A DNA stretch of 64,000 nt, from the NCBI RefSeq assembly GCF_900496965.1, contig NZ_UFQB01000006.1, positions 62,001-126,000 of the forward strand, read 5' to 3'. This DNA is from Achromobacter agilis (GTDB lineage: Bacteria > Pseudomonadota > Gammaproteobacteria > Burkholderiales > Burkholderiaceae_B). The translations under genes were made by a program, and so were the position numbers. This document shows, piece after piece, positions 25,645 to 34,726 of the stretch; the first letter of the stretch is position 1, and the number at the start of each line of letters is the position of its first letter. The notes under the pieces are model-generated. The model made no database searches and was not told the origin of the DNA. It worked only from the letters and a program-made list of their open reading frames with translations.

Positions 25645-26676
25645 ATGACGACCACGTATCGCGCAGTGCAGGCGGTGCATCCCGGCAGGCTGGAACTCGT
25701 CGAACGCGAGATGCCGGCGCCCGGAGACGGCGAGGTCCTGCTGGAAGTCGAGGCCTGCGGAGTCTGTGGCGCCGACGCGGCCGACATCAAGCGCGTGGCG
25801 CCCGGCCAGCCCCGCGTGCCCGGCCATGAGGCCGTGGGCCGCATCACCGCGCTGGGTCCGGGTGTGCCTTCCCTATGGCGCATCGGGCAGCGCGTCGGTG
25901 TCGGCCGGATGGGCGGCCATTGCGGCTTGTGCGGGCCGTGCCGCCAGGGGCACTTCAACCTGTGCGCCAATCAGCCTGTCGTCGGCGCCACGTGCGATGG
26001 CGGCTATGCGGAAATGATGGTTGCGCGGAGCTCGGGCCTGGTGGCCATCCCGGAGGAACTGGATTCGCAGGACGCCGCGCCGATCCTGTGCGCGGGCATC
26101 GCGACCTTCAATGCGCTCAGGAAGTGCGGCGCCGAAGCCGGAGACCTGGTCGCGGTGCTGGGGATCGGGGGCCTGGGCCACATGGCGGTGCAATACGCGC
26201 GCCGGATGGGTTTCAAGGTGGTGGCCGCGGGGCGCGGCCAGGACATCGCGCAGGCGGCCCTTGGCCTTGGCGCCCACATCTACGTCGACACCGCCCGCGA
26301 GGCGCTGGCCGACGCCCTCAGCGCCATGGGCGGCGCCCAGGCGATCATCGCCACCATCGGCGACGCGGGGGCGGCCGCGGCAGCCATGGCGGGGCTGGCG
26401 CCGCGCGGACGAATGGTGCTGCTGGGGATCTGCCAGGACGCGTTGCCTGTGCTTTCCGGGCACCTGGTGGGCGGCGAGCGCTCGGTAATGGGTTCGATCA
26501 CAGGATCGCCGCATGAAACCGAAAGGGCGTTGAGGTTCAGCGTGCTGGCCGACGCGTTGCCCAGGATCGAGACCCTGCCGCTGGAACGGGCCGAAGAGGC
26601 ATACCGCCGCATGCGGTCCGGTGAGGTGGAGTTCCGCATGGTGCTCACTATGGATCGGGCCGATCGGCGCGGCTAG
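25645..26676 (+). CDS. Zinc-dependent medium-chain alcohol dehydrogenase
   Basis: This 343-residue MDR-family protein has catalytic-zinc region 'EACGVCGADAADIK' and 'RVPGHEAVGRI'. The structural zinc Cys set is in 'HCGLCGPCRQGHFNLC', and the Rossmann motif 'VLGIGGLGHMAVQYA' is present. It should oxidise an alcohol or reduce an aldehyde with NAD(P). It is 22 bases after the SDR (frameshifted here), so they form one unit with two oxidoreductases, probably controlled by the divergent GcvA-like regulator. The ribosome site GGAGAG supports the start. Confidence 0.92.
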   Translation: MTTTYRAVQAVHPGRLELVEREMPAPGDGEVLLEVEACGVCGADAADIKRVAPGQPRVPGHEAVGRITALGPGVPSLWRIGQRVGVGRMGGHCGLCGPCRQGHFNLCANQPVVGATCDGGYAEMMVARSSGLVAIPEELDSQDAAPILCAGIATFNALRKCGAEAGDLVAVLGIGGLGHMAVQYARRMGFKVVAAGRGQDIAQAALGLGAHIYVDTAREALADALSAMGGAQAIIATIGDAGAAAAAMAGLAPRGRMVLLGICQDALPVLSGHLVGGERSVMGSITGSPHETERALRFSVLADALPRIETLPLERAEEAYRRMRSGEVEFRMVLTMDRADRRG

Positions 26677-26756
26677 CCAGCCTTGCCCGGATTGCCGTCG
26701 GGCCTGGAATCCGGCGCCGTTTCGGCCGCCCCGGAACAAAGGGGGTATCGTGTCGC

Positions 26757-26777
26757 TTAATAACCTTCACTTATTAA
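26757..26777. promoter_or_regulatory. AT-rich inverted repeat upstream of MFS gene
   Basis: TTAATAA and TTATTAA are perfect 7-bp arms around CCTTCAC, 20 bases before the MFS transporter start. It is an island of AT in GC-rich DNA and looks like a repressor operator or part of a promoter. No regulator gene is adjacent. Confidence 0.4.
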
Positions 26778-26796
26778 CTAATTATCGGGGTATGCC

Positions 26797-28020
26797 TTGT
26801 CTTCCGTCGCGCCAGCATCAGCCAGCGGTTCCATGCAAGAACTCTCGTCGCGCGACCAGCGCGGAAACATCGCGCGGCTGACCATCGCCCAGGCGCTGGC
26901 CGGAGCGAACTCCGTGGTGGTCTACGCCACCGGGGCGATCGTCGGAGACATGCTGGCCCCGGACAAGGCGCTGGCCACCTTGCCCATTTCCATCTTCGTG
27001 GTGGGCATGGCGGCCTGCATCATGCCGGTGGGCGCCATCGCGCGCCGCTACGGCAGGCGAGCGGCCTTCCTGGCCGGGACCGGCTGCGGCGTGCTGGTGG
27101 GATTGCTGGCGGCAGCGGCCATCGTGTCGAGTTCGTTCTGGCTCTTCTGCCTGGCGACTTTCTTCGGCGGCGCGTATGCGGCCGTGGTGCTCTCGTTCCG
27201 GTTCGCGGCGGCGGACGGCGTTTCGCCCGCGCTGCGGCCGCGCGCGCTTTCCTTCGTGATGGGCGGTGGCGTCGTGGCGGGCGTGGTGGGGCCGCAGCTG
27301 GTCACGCACACCATGTATCTGTGGCAGCCGCATATGTTCGCCGCCACGTTCCTTATGCAGGCGGTGGTCGCCGCGCTGTCGGCGCTCGTCCTGATGGGCG
27401 TCCGGCTGCCGTCGCCAACGCCAGCGGAAGTCGCGATGGGCCGTCCGTTGTCCGTCATCGCGCGCCAGCCCTTGTTCATCACGGCCGTCATCTGCGGCGC
27501 CGTCTCCTACATGCTGATGAACTTCCTCATGACGGCGGCGCCGCTCGCGATGCACATTTGCGGCCATTCCCAAGAGAACGCCAACCTGGGCCTGCAGTGG
27601 CACGTCATCGCCATGTACGCGCCCAGCTTCTTCACCGGGCGGCTTATCGTGCGCTTCGGCGCCGGCCGCATCGTGGCGGCGGGCCTGCTGCTCACCGGGC
27701 TATCCGCGGCCGTCGGCCTCACCGGGGTCGACGTCGCCAGCTTCTGGCTGACGCTGGTCCTGCTGGGAGTCGGCTGGAACTTCGGTTTCGTGGGGGCTTC
27801 CGCGCTGGTGCTGGAATGCCATCGCCCGGAAGAAAAAACCCGGGTGCAGTCCCTTAACGATTTCGTCGTCTTCGGCACGATGGCAGTGGGCTCGTTCGCA
27901 TCCGGGGGGCTGTTGGCCGCCTACGATTGGGACACCGTGCTGTGGGTGTCCTTCGTGCCGCTGGCCCTGGCGGTCGTGGTGCTGGCCACGGCGGCTTCGC
28001 GCGCACGGCAGCGCGCCTGA
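26797..28020 (+). CDS. Major facilitator superfamily transporter (12 TM)
   Basis: This 407-residue inner-membrane protein has about 12 hydrophobic segments. The MFS loop 2-3 signature is 'MPVGAIARRYGRRAAFLAGT', and there is a central cytoplasmic loop near residue 200. It is likely a proton-driven exporter or organic-solute carrier, substrate unknown. The start is either TTG 26797 (weak GGGG ribosome site) or ATG 26833. An AT-rich inverted repeat precedes it. The next gene is a second MFS protein of a different subfamily. Confidence 0.85.
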   Translation: MSSVAPASASGSMQELSSRDQRGNIARLTIAQALAGANSVVVYATGAIVGDMLAPDKALATLPISIFVVGMAACIMPVGAIARRYGRRAAFLAGTGCGVLVGLLAAAAIVSSSFWLFCLATFFGGAYAAVVLSFRFAAADGVSPALRPRALSFVMGGGVVAGVVGPQLVTHTMYLWQPHMFAATFLMQAVVAALSALVLMGVRLPSPTPAEVAMGRPLSVIARQPLFITAVICGAVSYMLMNFLMTAAPLAMHICGHSQENANLGLQWHVIAMYAPSFFTGRLIVRFGAGRIVAAGLLLTGLSAAVGLTGVDVASFWLTLVLLGVGWNFGFVGASALVLECHRPEEKTRVQSLNDFVVFGTMAVGSFASGGLLAAYDWDTVLWVSFVPLALAVVVLATAASRARQRA

Positions 28021-28041
28021 GTGAATTATCAAAGGGATTTC

Positions 28042-28085
28042 TTGACGAAATAATCGCGCCTCCATAATAATCAAAGAATATTCTT
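28042..28085 (+). promoter_or_regulatory. Sigma70-like promoter with palindromic operator
   Basis: TTGACG (28042-28047) and TAATAA (28065-28070) are separated by 17 bases, a good sigma70 promoter. Just downstream, AAGAATATTCTT (28074-28085) is a perfect 12-bp palindrome where a repressor would block transcription. ATTATCAAAG and ATAATCAAAG recur at 28025 and 28067. The unit drives the MFS gene at 28158. Confidence 0.55.
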
Positions 28086-28157
28086 GTTTTATTTGGATGG
28101 CGCGTCCTCCTGTCCAGGACAACGGCGCGCATGGGCTTTGTGTCGTCTGGAGATCGC

Positions 28158-29579
28158 ATGTCTGCACAGGAAGGAAGTTGGGGAGGCCTGCTCTCCGGCG
28201 TGAATCTGGCGCGTTCCGTCGCGTTGGCGGGCGGGGTCGCGCTGCATGCGATCAACATCTACATCGCGACCACGGTGTTGCCGTCGGTGGTCAAGGAAAT
28301 CGGCGGCCTGGAGCTCTACGCCTGGAACACGACCCTGTTCGTGGTCGCCTCCATCCTGGGATCGGCGTTGACGGCGCGATTGCTGGCGGCCGCGGGCTCG
28401 CGCGGCGCCTATGCCGCCGCCACCGCGGTCTTCATCGTGGGCAGCCTGATCTGCGCCCTGGCGCCGAACATGCCCGTAATGCTGTTGGGCCGGGCCTTGC
28501 AGGGGCTGGGCGGCGGGTTTCTGTTCGCGCTGTGCTACGCCATGATTTATGCGGTGTTCGAAGCGCGCCTGTGGCCGATGGCGATGGCGCTGATCTCCGG
28601 CATGTGGGGCGTGGCGACCTTGCTGGGGCCCGCGGTGGGCGGTGTCTTCGCGCAAATGGATGCCTGGCGGGCCGCGTTCGGTTCGCTGGTGCCGATGACA
28701 CTGTTGTATATGCTGCTGGTGTGGCTGGTGCTGCCCGCGCGCGATCGGGACGACACCGCCGCCGCCAGCAGGCTGCCGCTGATGCAGTTGCTGCTCTTGA
28801 CGGTGGCCGTATTGGCGGTGAGCGTAGGCAGCATGTCGTCGGCGCCGCTTTGGAACCTCGCCGGCGTGGCCCTGGCCGCCGTGTCGACGCTGCTCTTGGT
28901 GCGCAGGGAATTCACCAGCGAAACCCGGCTGTTTCCCCGGAATGCGTTGCGCCTGGATTCTCCGCTGCTGGCCCTGTATCTCACGATCGGGTTGCTGGTG
29001 GTCGGCATGACCAGCGAAACCTTCGTGCCGTACTTCCTGCAGGTCCTGCATGCGCAGACGCCGCTGGTATCCGGCTACCTGGCCGCCTTGATGGCGGCGG
29101 GATGGACGGTATCGGAAATCTGGAGTTCGGGGTGGAAACACGAGAACGTGCGCCGCGCCATCGCCAATGGCCCGGTGCTGGTCCTGGCAGGCATGGTGGT
29201 GCTGGCGTTCAGCACCCCATTGCATGCGCAGGGCGATTGGACGGTGCTGGGGTTCATTGGCTTGGGGCTGGCCCTGGTGGGCTTCGGCATCGGGCTGGGC
29301 TGGCCCCACCTGCTGACCCGGATTTTGCAGGTAGCCCCCAGCGGCGATCAGGACGCCGCCGCCACCTCGATCACCACGGTGCAGCTGTTCGCCACGGCCC
29401 TGGGCTCGGCGTTGGCCGGCATGCTTGCCAACCTGGGCGGCCTGAACGTGCCGGGCGGCATCGAGGGCACGTCGAACGCCGCGTGGTGGGTCTTCGCGGT
29501 GCTGGCCGTTGCGCCGCTGCTCGCCATTAGCGCAGCCGTCCGCGTTGCTGCGGCGCTGAAACGGGAAAGCGCCTGCTAG
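28158..29579 (+). CDS. MFS transporter, DHA2-like (14 TM)
   Basis: This 473-residue membrane protein has about 14 hydrophobic segments. The motif 'LLGRALQGLGGGFLFALCYA' resembles motif C/antiporter regions of drug:H+ antiporter family 2, and 'TLLGPAVGGVFAQMDAWRAAF' is typical of DHA2 exporters. It likely exports a toxic compound or catabolic intermediate. The start at 28158 follows TGGAG. A clear promoter and palindrome lie upstream, so expression is probably inducible. Confidence 0.88.
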   Translation: MSAQEGSWGGLLSGVNLARSVALAGGVALHAINIYIATTVLPSVVKEIGGLELYAWNTTLFVVASILGSALTARLLAAAGSRGAYAAATAVFIVGSLICALAPNMPVMLLGRALQGLGGGFLFALCYAMIYAVFEARLWPMAMALISGMWGVATLLGPAVGGVFAQMDAWRAAFGSLVPMTLLYMLLVWLVLPARDRDDTAAASRLPLMQLLLLTVAVLAVSVGSMSSAPLWNLAGVALAAVSTLLLVRREFTSETRLFPRNALRLDSPLLALYLTIGLLVVGMTSETFVPYFLQVLHAQTPLVSGYLAALMAAGWTVSEIWSSGWKHENVRRAIANGPVLVLAGMVVLAFSTPLHAQGDWTVLGFIGLGLALVGFGIGLGWPHLLTRILQVAPSGDQDAAATSITTVQLFATALGSALAGMLANLGGLNVPGGIEGTSNAAWWVFAVLAVAPLLAISAAVRVAAALKRESAC

Positions 29580-29607
29580 CCTCGCGCATTCTCTTCGACG
29601 CGGCATC

Positions 29608-29637
29608 GGAATGTCCGATGCAACGATCGGACATTCC
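29608..29637. repeat. Perfect 12-bp inverted repeat
   Basis: GGAATGTCCGAT (29608-29619) and ATCGGACATTCC (29626-29637) are exact complements around GCAACG. It starts 28 bases after the MFS stop and ends 68 bases before the SDR remnant. No U tract follows, so I favour an operator for the former SDR gene over a terminator, without excluding the latter. Confidence 0.5.
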
Positions 29638-29705
29638 TGCTGGCGCCCGAAAGCGGGCCGCGCCAAGATCGCTCACTCCAAATACGGTTTTCAAGGAAGA
29701 TGAGC

Positions 29706-29843
29706 ATGCGCAACAGTCTCGCAGGGCAACGGGTCGTGGTCGTCGGCGGCAGCTCGGGCATGGGCCTGGCGGTGTGCGCGCAGCTGATGCGCAAGCGCTG
29801 CGAGGTGCTGATCGTGGGCCGGTCACGCGCGACAAGCTCGTGA
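29706..29843 (+). pseudogene. SDR oxidoreductase N-terminal remnant
   Basis: A good AAGGA ribosome site and ATG open a 45-codon frame, 'MRNSLAGQRVVVVGGSSGMG' and onward to 'VLIVGRSRATSS', then TGA. This is the NAD(P)-binding start of a classical SDR, cut after the second beta strand. The remaining two thirds (NNAG, YxxxK) are absent from the following 70 bases before the convergent GNAT gene. It is best read as a gene truncated by deletion. Its start resembles the frameshifted SDR at 24848, but it is a different gene. The remaining sequence up to 29910 has no gene. Confidence 0.7.
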
Positions 29844-29910
29844 CGTCGGGCATCGCGGCCTATCGGGGCAGACGGCCAGGTGCCACCGAGTTTACGTCAA
29901 CGGGATCGTT

Positions 29911-30810
29911 TCACATGAAGCCGGGGTTGCGCGGAAGATAGCGCGTCCAGTCGCCGCAGTCGTGTGTGGACATCAGCACCATCGGCAGCGTGAACTGCAT
30001 GCCTTCGCCAGCGGCGATGGCCAATGCTTCGCTTGTGCCGGGGACGAATACAGAGATCTGCCTGGCCTCTCCTGCGGCGGCGATGGCCAATGCCGCCCTG
30101 AATGCGCTGGGCATCGCATGCGTATGCATCACCGCCAGCGGACCGATGTGGCCCGTTGCCGCGATGTATGCGTAGCCGATGCGCTCGCCTCCATCGTCCA
30201 GGAAAACTCCTTTTGTCCCGGCATTGCCCAGCAGGTACCGGTGATGCTTTTCGCGCGAAACCCCCAAGGCCGCGATATCGAATGTCTGCAGCGCTTCGAG
30301 ATCCGCGGCCGTCGCCTGGATGGGCGTCGCATCTAGCGTTGTGCCCCGTACGTGACGCGCCAGCGGTTCACGCTCGGCGCAGCACAAATGGATCGGGACG
30401 CGGGGCAGCAGGCCGTGCCGCGCATACAGCCCCTGGGACTCGACGTTGAAGGCGAAGGTGATCAGGCATTTTTCGGTCGCGCCGGCCAGGCTGGCATGTG
30501 CGATGGTGCGACGCAGCAGCTCATGGCCGATACCCTGCCGCTGCCGGCCGGGGGCAACGAACAGTTCCGCCAGGAACCAGAGCCGGCCGCATACCCAGCT
30601 CAGGGCAAAGCCAGCCATCTCGCCATCGTCCTCGGCTACCCACACGCCGCGCGGGTCGTCCCGAAGGCAAAACGCCTGGAAATCCGGCGGCCGTGCGGTG
30701 GCGATGGATCCGAAACCGCAGCGAACCGTCAGATCATTGATGCTGCGGGCAACCAGTTCTTGAGCGCGCGCCAACTCTTGAGCACGTGCGGGTCGGACAA
30801 CGAGGGACAT
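29911..30810 (-). CDS. GNAT family N-acetyltransferase
   Basis: This 299-residue protein has an N-terminal GNAT domain carrying the acetyl-CoA loop 'LFVAPGRQRQGIGHELLRRT'. A second, degenerate GNAT-like half ends near 'MQFTLPMVLMSTHDCGDWTR'. Tandem GNAT proteins of this size acetylate small molecules or proteins; the substrate cannot be inferred. It is transcribed toward the SDR remnant, and it is divergent from the chemoreceptor at 31.0 kb. Confidence 0.85.
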   Translation of the reverse strand: MSLVVRPARAQELARAQELVARSINDLTVRCGFGSIATARPPDFQAFCLRDDPRGVWVAEDDGEMAGFALSWVCGRLWFLAELFVAPGRQRQGIGHELLRRTIAHASLAGATEKCLITFAFNVESQGLYARHGLLPRVPIHLCCAEREPLARHVRGTTLDATPIQATAADLEALQTFDIAALGVSREKHHRYLLGNAGTKGVFLDDGGERIGYAYIAATGHIGPLAVMHTHAMPSAFRAALAIAAAGEARQISVFVPGTSEALAIAAGEGMQFTLPMVLMSTHDCGDWTRYLPRNPGFM

Positions 30811-31040
30811 GGGAGCCTCCTCCGTGACGGCGCTTGATGCCTAGCATAAGACCGCGGGACGAGGGCGCCAAGCGTCGTGTCGACGGCCGGTTTATATCGG
30901 AAAATTGCAACACATCGAGAAATATTTATTCAACAATGTATGCAATCTGTATAAGATTGGCGACATTCCCATGGTGATCCCATGGTTCGCCGGACCCGGG
31001 AAAATGCCCGCTGGCCGTGCCTCACGTCGTGGAGCATCGA

Positions 31041-32711
31041 ATGCGCACCAATCTGCCTGTTACCCAGACCTGTTACGATTTTCCGGCGGATCAGACACTT
31101 ATTTCGATCACGGATCTGAAAGGGCGCATCACTTATTGCAATGCCAATTTCATCGAGGTCAGCGGCTTTACGCACGCTGAACTGATCGGCCAGCCCCATA
31201 ATCTGGTGCGCCACCCCGATATGCCGGAAGAACCCTTCCGCGACATGTGGGAAACCATCCAGGCGGGCTTGCCCTGGACGGCCCTGATCAAGAACCGCCG
31301 CAAAAATGGCGATTACTACTGGGTGCGCGCCAACGCCACGCCCATGCGCAACGGCAAAAGCATTGTCGGTTACTTGTCCGTGCGCACCCACGCGCCAAAG
31401 GACGAAATCGAGGAAGCCGAAGCGTTGTACGCCGACATGCGGCACGACGCTGAGCGCGGCCGCCGTGTGCACGTGCTGCATCACGGCGCCGTGCTGAACA
31501 ACAGCCTGTTCGGGCGTCTCGGCCGCCTGTTCTCCTTTGGCCTGCGCGGGCACATTATTCTGTCTTCCCTCTGTATGGCTGCGGTGCCGCCGCTGGCGTA
31601 CTTCATCGGCAAGCCCTATGGCGCGCCGGAGTGGGTGCCGGCCCTGGCGGGCCTGGTCGCCGCCATGCTGGCGGCTCGCCACTTGATCGGCATCGGCGTC
31701 AAGCCGATGCGCGAAGTCATTTCTACCGCCAACGTGCTGGCCGCCGGCGATCTCACCCAGCACGTGCGGGTCGACGGCAAGGCCGAAATCGGCCAGCTGA
31801 AATTGGCGCTGGCCCAGCTGGCGGTGTCCATGCGCACCGTGGTGCGCGATGTGCGCGAACAGGTCGCCCATTTGCGCGGCGGCGCGCGCGAGATCGCCGG
31901 CGGCAACCGCGACATGTCCGCGCGCACGGAATCGCAGGCCAGCAGCCTCGAAGAAACCGCAGCCGCCATCGAGCAGATCAACGGCACCGTGCGGCAGACC
32001 ACCGGCATGGCCGAGTCGGGCGCCAACATGGCGCGCGAGACGGTCGGCGCCGCGCAGCGCAGCCACGAGGCCGTGCAGAACGTGGTGACGACCATGCACG
32101 AGATTTCCCGGGCGTCGCAGCGCATCGGCGACATCATCCAGGTTATCGAAGGCGTGGCATTCCAGACCAACATCCTGGCGCTCAATGCCGCCGTCGAGGC
32201 GGCGCGCGCGGGCGAACAGGGCAAGGGCTTCGCCGTGGTCGCCAGCGAAGTGCGCGCGCTGGCCCAGCGCACCACCCAGGCCGCCAAGGAAATCCGCGTG
32301 CTCATCGAAGAGTCCGGGCAGCGTGTGCACCTGGGCGAGCAGCGCGCCGACGAGGCAAGTACCCGCATGGACGAGGTGATGGACGCCATCAGCCGCGTGA
32401 CGGATTCGCTGGAACACATCAACAACGCCAGCCAGGAGCAATCCTCGGGCATCGGCCAGGTCAACACGGCCATCTCCCAACTCGACCAAATCACGCAGCA
32501 GAACGTTTCCATGGTCGAGCGCCTGGCGACCGCCGCCGGGTCGCTGAATGACCAGGTCAGCATGGTGCACGACACCATTCGCGTCTTCCGCCTGACCGAC
32601 CAGGATACGTCCTTGGCCGAGGTCGACGCGGTCGCGCTGCGCAAGCAGAAGCGCGCAATCCAGGAGCAACCGGGCACGAAGCGGGCAGGGCTGGCCTTGA
32701 TCGCCGCCTGA
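31041..32711 (+). CDS. Aer-like methyl-accepting chemotaxis protein with PAS domain
   Basis: This 556-residue chemoreceptor has an N-terminal PAS domain (about 1-120; '[20 protein letters not shown]', '[20 protein letters not shown]'). Two membrane segments lie about residues 170-215, followed by a HAMP-like region. The signalling hairpin tip is '[20 protein letters not shown]'. Domain order matches the aerotaxis receptor Aer, whose PAS binds FAD and reports redox state. No C-terminal NWETF pentapeptide is present, so adaptation would rely on other receptors. The start at 31041 follows GGAG; the gene stands alone. Confidence 0.9.
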   Translation: MRTNLPVTQTCYDFPADQTLISITDLKGRITYCNANFIEVSGFTHAELIGQPHNLVRHPDMPEEPFRDMWETIQAGLPWTALIKNRRKNGDYYWVRANATPMRNGKSIVGYLSVRTHAPKDEIEEAEALYADMRHDAERGRRVHVLHHGAVLNNSLFGRLGRLFSFGLRGHIILSSLCMAAVPPLAYFIGKPYGAPEWVPALAGLVAAMLAARHLIGIGVKPMREVISTANVLAAGDLTQHVRVDGKAEIGQLKLALAQLAVSMRTVVRDVREQVAHLRGGAREIAGGNRDMSARTESQASSLEETAAAIEQINGTVRQTTGMAESGANMARETVGAAQRSHEAVQNVVTTMHEISRASQRIGDIIQVIEGVAFQTNILALNAAVEAARAGEQGKGFAVVASEVRALAQRTTQAAKEIRVLIEESGQRVHLGEQRADEASTRMDEVMDAISRVTDSLEHINNASQEQSSGIGQVNTAISQLDQITQQNVSMVERLATAAGSLNDQVSMVHDTIRVFRLTDQDTSLAEVDAVALRKQKRAIQEQPGTKRAGLALIAA

Positions 32712-32837
32712 ACGGGAGCGCGCGGCAGGGCAGCCAGCTTCTCGCACCCTCTCTCGGCTGGAACTGGACTCTATCTACACAACCGTAGCAGCGCCAAAGC
32801 GGTTTCACACAGCCTCGACCCAACGCAGACTACGCCC

Positions 32838-33551
32838 TTATCTGTTTGCGCGCAGGCCGAAACGGGTCGTCGCCATCATCCTGATACGGTTGGTGGAATT
32901 GATGGACGGGGTGTGCAGCACGCGCATGTCCATCAAAAAAACATCGCCAGCCCGTCCTGACATCTCGATGATCTCCGTGTTGGACGCGCTGAGAGCGGCT
33001 TCGAGATCGGCTGGCGTTTTCAACGATCCACGAAGCTCGCCAGCCATCTCACCCGCCACGCGATGCGAACGGGCCAGCGCCAAAGTCGCGCCTCCGTGCA
33101 AACCAACGTCGTCGACCAGATAGAACGCCTGGATGCCGGGGATCTCACCGCCCGATTTCGCAGCCAGGTCAACGTGCCAGTTCAGGTTGCCCAAAGACCA
33201 TGGCCCTTGATGCGGCAGGGAAAGCAAGGGTTGCGTACCTTGGCTGGATTGCGGGGTTCTGCCGGTAAGGTCAGCGATTGCACTGCGAATTTCTGCCGTG
33301 TTCAGCGTTTCGTCCAGATTCGCAATCTTCACCATCGAGGATAGCTTTGAGATCTGTTGAAACGGCGCCAAATCGTTTAGTGAACTGCCAAGACTTTTGC
33401 CGCCGGCCCAGACCTTGAGCCGGGATAGCTCTCGCAGAATGCTCTCCCTGAGCGGCTTCAGACGGTTCCTGGAATGAACGCGGTCCAAGCGCAAGTACCC
33501 TTCGTTATGAAAGAAGTCGAGCTCTGATTGCTTGAAAGTTATACCGGCCAT
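32838..33551 (-). CDS. Phytanoyl-CoA dioxygenase (PhyH) family protein
   Basis: This 237-residue Fe(II)/2-oxoglutarate dioxygenase-like protein has the 2-His-1-Asp facial triad visible as 'NLNWHVDLAAKSG' (HxD) and 'DMRVLHTPSINSTNRIRMMA' (distal His, then the Arg that binds 2-oxoglutarate). It may hydroxylate a small metabolite or a secondary-metabolite precursor. No pathway neighbours are present. The start at 33551 is chosen from the N-terminal family pattern 'FKQSELDFFHNEGYLRLDRV'; an in-frame extension to 33602 lacks support. Confidence 0.8.
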   Translation of the reverse strand: MAGITFKQSELDFFHNEGYLRLDRVHSRNRLKPLRESILRELSRLKVWAGGKSLGSSLNDLAPFQQISKLSSMVKIANLDETLNTAEIRSAIADLTGRTPQSSQGTQPLLSLPHQGPWSLGNLNWHVDLAAKSGGEIPGIQAFYLVDDVGLHGGATLALARSHRVAGEMAGELRGSLKTPADLEAALSASNTEIIEMSGRAGDVFLMDMRVLHTPSINSTNRIRMMATTRFGLRANR

Positions 33552-33952
33552 GTTCGAGAGTTTCGGTATAGCGGCGTTTGGCCGGAAGCGGCCACCGGGC
33601 ACAAGCGCGTTCCACCACCCGGCCCATGCACGGGCCCAGGCTGTCGAGTCATTCTAAACACGCTTGTCGCGTCGTGTACCGACATCCGTGTACTGACATC
33701 CGCTAGGCAATGGTATCCGGACCAGGAACCTTTCCGAGGGGCGGAGGCGCAACCGCTTGGAAGGTCAGCCGGCGGCGTCGGGATCGCAAGAACTGTCTGC
33801 TCGCGGCAAGAACCCGTTGTTGCTCGCCTGCCGCCAATACCATTCCTTGGGACCAAGGGCGGACAGGGGGGCGATCAAACCCACTGCAAAAGGGGATGAG
33901 AGGGGGGGCTGGGGCGCCCGATAAGCCGCGCCCCGTGCCCGATCGGCGTCAT
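33552..33952. other. Intergenic stretch without recognisable gene
   Basis: These 401 bases lie upstream of the PhyH gene and downstream of the small membrane-protein gene's stop. Short open frames exist on both strands, but none has a ribosome site plus a recognisable protein. I see no repeat or clear promoter. Confidence 0.5.
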
Positions 33953-34561
33953 TCAGTCCCGCCGGCCAAACAGCATTGTCAATCCGAACAGCGCTCCCAG
34001 CCCGCCGACGATGGCCAGCGACATCGATGCTTCGCGCAAGCTCAGCGCCATGATCGCCGAACCCACCCCCAGAATGGTGATCAACAAGCCCACCAGGCGC
34101 CCGCCGGTGGAACCATAGAAATGCGTGCGGCGCGCTGTCTGCGTACCGGCGGGCTGGCGCTGTTGCCACGCCGCCAACGCCTGCTCGAACTCGCGCAACA
34201 GACGTTCACGCCTGGGCAGGTCCACCGCGCTGATCAGCAACGTCGGCAGCCCGGGGCGGACCAGTTTGAGATAATCGTCCACGCACCAGCTGGACAGCTG
34301 GGCGAAGGGAATGGGAGCGCGGCGCGAAAACTCCAGCCCCTCGGGCGTCACCTTGACGGCATTGCGCGTGGGAAAGCCCTTGAACGCCACCAGCGGCGGC
34401 ACGAGCAACCCCAGCACCGCCAGCACGGCCGCCAGGCCCATCGGCCCGCGGTTGAACACGACCAGCATGAAACTACCCGCGGCCAAGGCGAAGGCCAACG
34501 GCACCGATAACTGGTGCCATCGGGTATAGACCGACGTCTGGATCCCTTCGTTGCTAGTCAT
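33953..34561 (-). CDS. Small integral membrane protein, unknown function
   Basis: This is a 202-residue protein I do not recognise. It has two N-terminal hydrophobic segments (about 20-60), a soluble domain of about 100 residues ('NAVKVTPEGLEFSRRAPIPF', a PH-like pattern), and two C-terminal hydrophobic segments (about 158-200). The layout resembles membrane proteins with a bacterial PH-type domain between helix pairs, but this is weak. The start at 34561 replaces an upstream frame extension without support. Confidence 0.7.
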   Translation of the reverse strand: MTSNEGIQTSVYTRWHQLSVPLAFALAAGSFMLVVFNRGPMGLAAVLAVLGLLVPPLVAFKGFPTRNAVKVTPEGLEFSRRAPIPFAQLSSWCVDDYLKLVRPGLPTLLISAVDLPRRERLLREFEQALAAWQQRQPAGTQTARRTHFYGSTGGRLVGLLITILGVGSAIMALSLREASMSLAIVGGLGALFGLTMLFGRRD

Positions 34562-34726
34562 GTTTGAGCCAATTGCGCATCGACTTCCTCGGGGAGGATA
34601 CACGAGTCTTTGGGGCGAACGGCTTCGCTCTGCGCGATTGCCTTCAAGATGGATGTACGTTGCGGGGATCGGCCTTTACCGTGTTCTCGAAAAGGTTGCT
34701 CCCGGCTGTGGGTGGATAGTCGTGCC

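Noticed and set aside
28089-29666. Minus-strand open frame of 525 codons
   Set aside because: It is antisense to the DHA2-type transporter and of low-complexity composition.
30930-32747. Minus-strand open frame of 605 codons
   Set aside because: It is the reverse complement of the chemoreceptor gene, with no recognisable protein pattern.
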